From the NCBI GenBank assembly GCA_903875225.1, contig CAIQVJ010000007.1:62001-126000 (forward strand): a stretch of DNA of 64,000 bases. The letters are read 5' to 3'. The notes under the pieces were generated by a model that was not told the DNA's origin, searched no databases, and saw nothing but the letters and a program-made list of their open reading frames with translations. Within the stretch, counting starts at the first letter, position 1; each line of letters begins with the position of its first letter. A program made the translations under genes and the position numbers. This DNA is from an uncultured Pseudomonadota bacterium (GTDB lineage Bacteria > Myxococcota_A > UBA796 > SXON01). This document shows positions 63,554-64,000 of the stretch, in pieces.

Positions 63554-64000
63554 GCTGGCGGAGCAGGGTGTGGGCGCGGTTCCGGGAGATCTCCGGATCG
63601 AGCCCGCCCTCGATCTGGGCATGGCGCGTGTCGTCGGTGAGCAGCGCCAGGCGCGTGATGCGTACAGGCTGACGCTCCACCCACTGGTCGATCTCCCCCC
63701 GGAGCAAAGCGTCCACGTGCTCGCCGCGGTCGATGGCGCCCACGAACACGTGGGAGAGAGCGGTGAGCGCGCCCATGCGCACGAGGCTCCGCACCGCCGC
63801 GGCCGTCGTCACCATGGCCTCCCCGTCCCGCCCGAGCCGCCCCAGCAGGACGCCCCGCTCGGCCGTGAGCTCCGCGGCATGGAGTCGCCAGTTCCTCGAC
63901 TCCGCGCGGGCGATGGCGGGCTCGATGGTCTGGAGCCCGCCCTCCGCATCTCCCGCGAGGTCGAGCAGGTTCGCCCGCAGGCGCGCGATCGGGCCATCGA
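63474..64000 (-). CDS. C-terminal part of a helical repeat protein, running off the window
   Basis: The frame is open from the right edge (first full codon at 63998) to a TGA at 63474, giving 174 codons without a start. It is Ala/Leu/Glu/Arg-rich with TPR-like helix pairs (ANLLDLAGDAEGGLQTIEPA, ARAESRNWRLHAAELTAERG, LLGRLGRDGEAMVTTAAAVR). Such tails occur on large kinases and transcription regulators of this bacterial group, for instance Ser/Thr kinases with TPR ends, but the functional domain lies outside the window. Confidence 0.72.
   Translation of the reverse strand, partial: DGPIARLRANLLDLAGDAEGGLQTIEPAIARAESRNWRLHAAELTAERGVLLGRLGRDGEAMVTTAAAVRSLVRMGALTALSHVFVGAIDRGEHVDALLRGEIDQWVERQPVRITRLALLTDDTRHAQIEGGLDPEISRNRAHTLLRQLTQMQVAEDRASFLLHPRRQNLRGGQ

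Overview
This is a high-GC (about 70%) bacterial chromosome segment that reads like a Myxococcota / deltaproteobacterial genome. That placement is inference. It rests on four MopE-type surface lipoproteins with repeated E-x-C-D-G-x-D-N-D-C-D-G motifs, many other lipoproteins, a eukaryote-like Ser/Thr kinase, a multihaem c-type cytochrome, and frequent GTG/TTG starts in tightly overlapping operons. No rRNA, CRISPR array, intact insertion sequence or prophage was seen. There is one tRNA (Pro, anticodon CGG).

Layout. 0-6.2 kb: a MopE/FG-GAP lipoprotein, an unknown lipoprotein, and divergent genes for an M20 amidohydrolase and a bifunctional FtcD (nitrogen/one-carbon catabolism). 6.2-8.3 kb: a decayed stretch with a beta-helix fragment, an intact NAD(P)-binding gene, a truncated glycosylase-like start and IS3-like scraps, ending at tRNA-Pro. 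8.4-14 kb: a small MopE lipoprotein, FeS and FAD subunits of a molybdenum hydroxylase without the catalytic subunit, an orphan DNA methyltransferase and MutS2. 14-16.6 kb: a nine-haem cytochrome lipoprotein divergent from two small haem lipoproteins, sharing a perfect inverted repeat. 16.6-23.8 kb: RecQ, a murein endopeptidase, a KDSR-like reductase, a radical SAM protein, a coiled-coil/CHAD pair and a BON protein.

23.9-27.9 kb is a compact stressosome operon: sensor kinase, globin-coupled RsbR, RsbS, RsbT and a second ATPase fused to a SpoIIE-type phosphatase, almost all translationally coupled. 27.9-31.4 kb is a TetR-EmrB-EmrA efflux operon. 31.5-37.2 kb carries a Ser/Thr kinase with its lipoprotein, divergent from a membrane redox operon (two small membrane proteins, ApbE, ferric-reductase-like membrane protein) whose leader can form alternative hairpins. 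37.2-44.2 kb has two P-type ATPases (Ca-type and Mg-type) around a large membrane protein. The Mg-type gene has a short Pro/Arg-rich leader ORF overlapping its start.

44.3-52.4 kb: an L,D-transpeptidase, a degenerate GGDEF regulator, TlyA, PlsC, a DUF2817 peptidase-like protein, a short-chain dehydrogenase and Bpt. 52.4-59.3 kb holds two head-to-head MopE proteins. One ends in a C-type lectin domain. The other is 1845 residues long, with five tandem units of exactly 537 bp and a glycine-rich tail. 59.3-64 kb: a small membrane protein, a class V aminotransferase coupled to a GH1 glycosidase lipoprotein, a DUF502 membrane protein and the end of an unknown gene running off the window.
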